Shown piece after piece: positions 63,941 to 64,000 of a stretch of 64,000 nucleotides of DNA; position 1 is the first letter of the stretch; the number at the start of each line of letters is the position of its first letter. The position numbers were made by a program, and so were the translations under genes. The notes under the pieces were generated by a model. It saw only the letters and a program-made list of their open reading frames with translations, ran no database searches and was not told where the DNA came from. This stretch comes from Ottowia thiooxydans DSM 14619 (GTDB taxonomy: Bacteria > Pseudomonadota > Gammaproteobacteria > Burkholderiales > Burkholderiaceae_C), in assembly GCF_000422885.1 (NCBI RefSeq), contig NZ_AUGX01000001.1:497238-561237 (forward strand). The letters run 5' to 3'.

Positions 63941-64000
63941 TCAGCGCCTTGCTCGGCGGCGCCGGACCAAGGCCAGCATGGCCAATGACAGGCCCAGCAG
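63941..64000 (-). CDS. C-terminal end of an IPTL-CTERM-like protein, cut by window edge
   Basis: The minus strand reads LLGLSLAMLALVRRRRARR and then TGA at 63941-63943. A hydrophobic helix followed by an Arg cluster right before the stop is the end of an IPTL-CTERM or PEP-CTERM type sorting signal, as in the other seven such genes here. The conserved IPTL motif itself would lie beyond the window edge, so the call is tentative. Confidence 0.6.
   Translation of the reverse strand: MLGLSLAMLALVRRRRARR

Noticed and set aside
1-64000. Exosortase (XrtH) gene near the sorted proteins
   Set aside because: No frame carries the membrane-embedded Cys, Arg and His pattern of exosortases. The gene must lie outside the window.

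Overview
The window looks like a chromosomal segment from a high-GC betaproteobacterium of the Burkholderiales, most likely a Comamonadaceae member. The grounds are two Bug/TctC-type solute receptors, ADP-forming acyl-CoA synthetase and LivFGHMK-type catabolic modules, and above all eight genes whose products end in an IPTL-CTERM-like tail, a sorting signal common in that family. No rRNA, tRNA, CRISPR array or intact insertion sequence was seen. Family names are recalled from sequence motifs; no database search was run.

Region by region. (1) 1-6.6 kb is accessory and defence-like: an HNH nuclease cut by the window edge, a SHOCT/zinc-ribbon protein, a small membrane protein, a large PrrC/RloC-like ATPase, a possible PD-(D/E)XK-type protein and a small DUF protein. 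(2) 6.8-9.9 kb has a Bug receptor, an N-terminally short metallo-beta-lactamase-fold protein, a GreA/B-like factor and a decayed IS630 transposase. (3) 9.9-16.4 kb has three IPTL-CTERM surface proteins: Kelch, autotransporter-strand and MBG/Ig types. (4) 17-19.4 kb has an exported nucleoside deaminase, an unrecognised all-helical protein and a collapsed sigma-54 activator. (5) 19.4-29.5 kb is the most unusual part. Two AraC regulators with nearly identical DNA-binding halves bracket four minus-strand genes for exported proteins: an alpha/beta hydrolase, a thaumatin/GH64-like lipoprotein, a glycine-rich IPTL-CTERM protein split by one amber codon, and a large lipoprotein with MACPF-like features. 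(6) 29.7-35.6 kb has a LuxR regulator, a beta-helix IPTL-CTERM protein, a decayed CPBP protease and an IPTL-CTERM protein with a thioester-like head.

(7) 35.6-41.1 kb has a small P-loop kinase-like protein, an MmyB-type regulator and a divergent operon of Bug receptor, enoyl-CoA hydratase and ADP-forming acyl-CoA synthetase. (8) 41.2-52.7 kb has a GFA-family gene behind a near-consensus LexA box, and an IclR regulator divergent from a deacetylase/asparaginase pair. A TetR regulator follows, divergent from a long catabolic operon: alpha/beta hydrolase, flavin reductase, luciferase-like monooxygenase and a five-gene ABC importer. The same TGATCA-N2-TGATCA operator stands before the TetR/hydrolase pair and before the flavin reductase. 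(9) 52.8-64 kb has an AraC regulator divergent from another beta-helix IPTL-CTERM protein, then DUF4287, aldo/keto reductase, YCII, class D beta-lactamase and lactate permease genes. An ECF sigma factor with two small membrane proteins, two tandem LuxR paralogues and the last residues of an eighth IPTL-CTERM protein complete it.

Two themes tie the window together. One is surface display: many exported or sorted proteins, several next to their own AraC or LuxR regulator, with the processing exosortase elsewhere in the genome. The other is uptake and oxidation of organic acids or ring compounds through dedicated transporters, CoA ligation and a two-component flavin monooxygenase.
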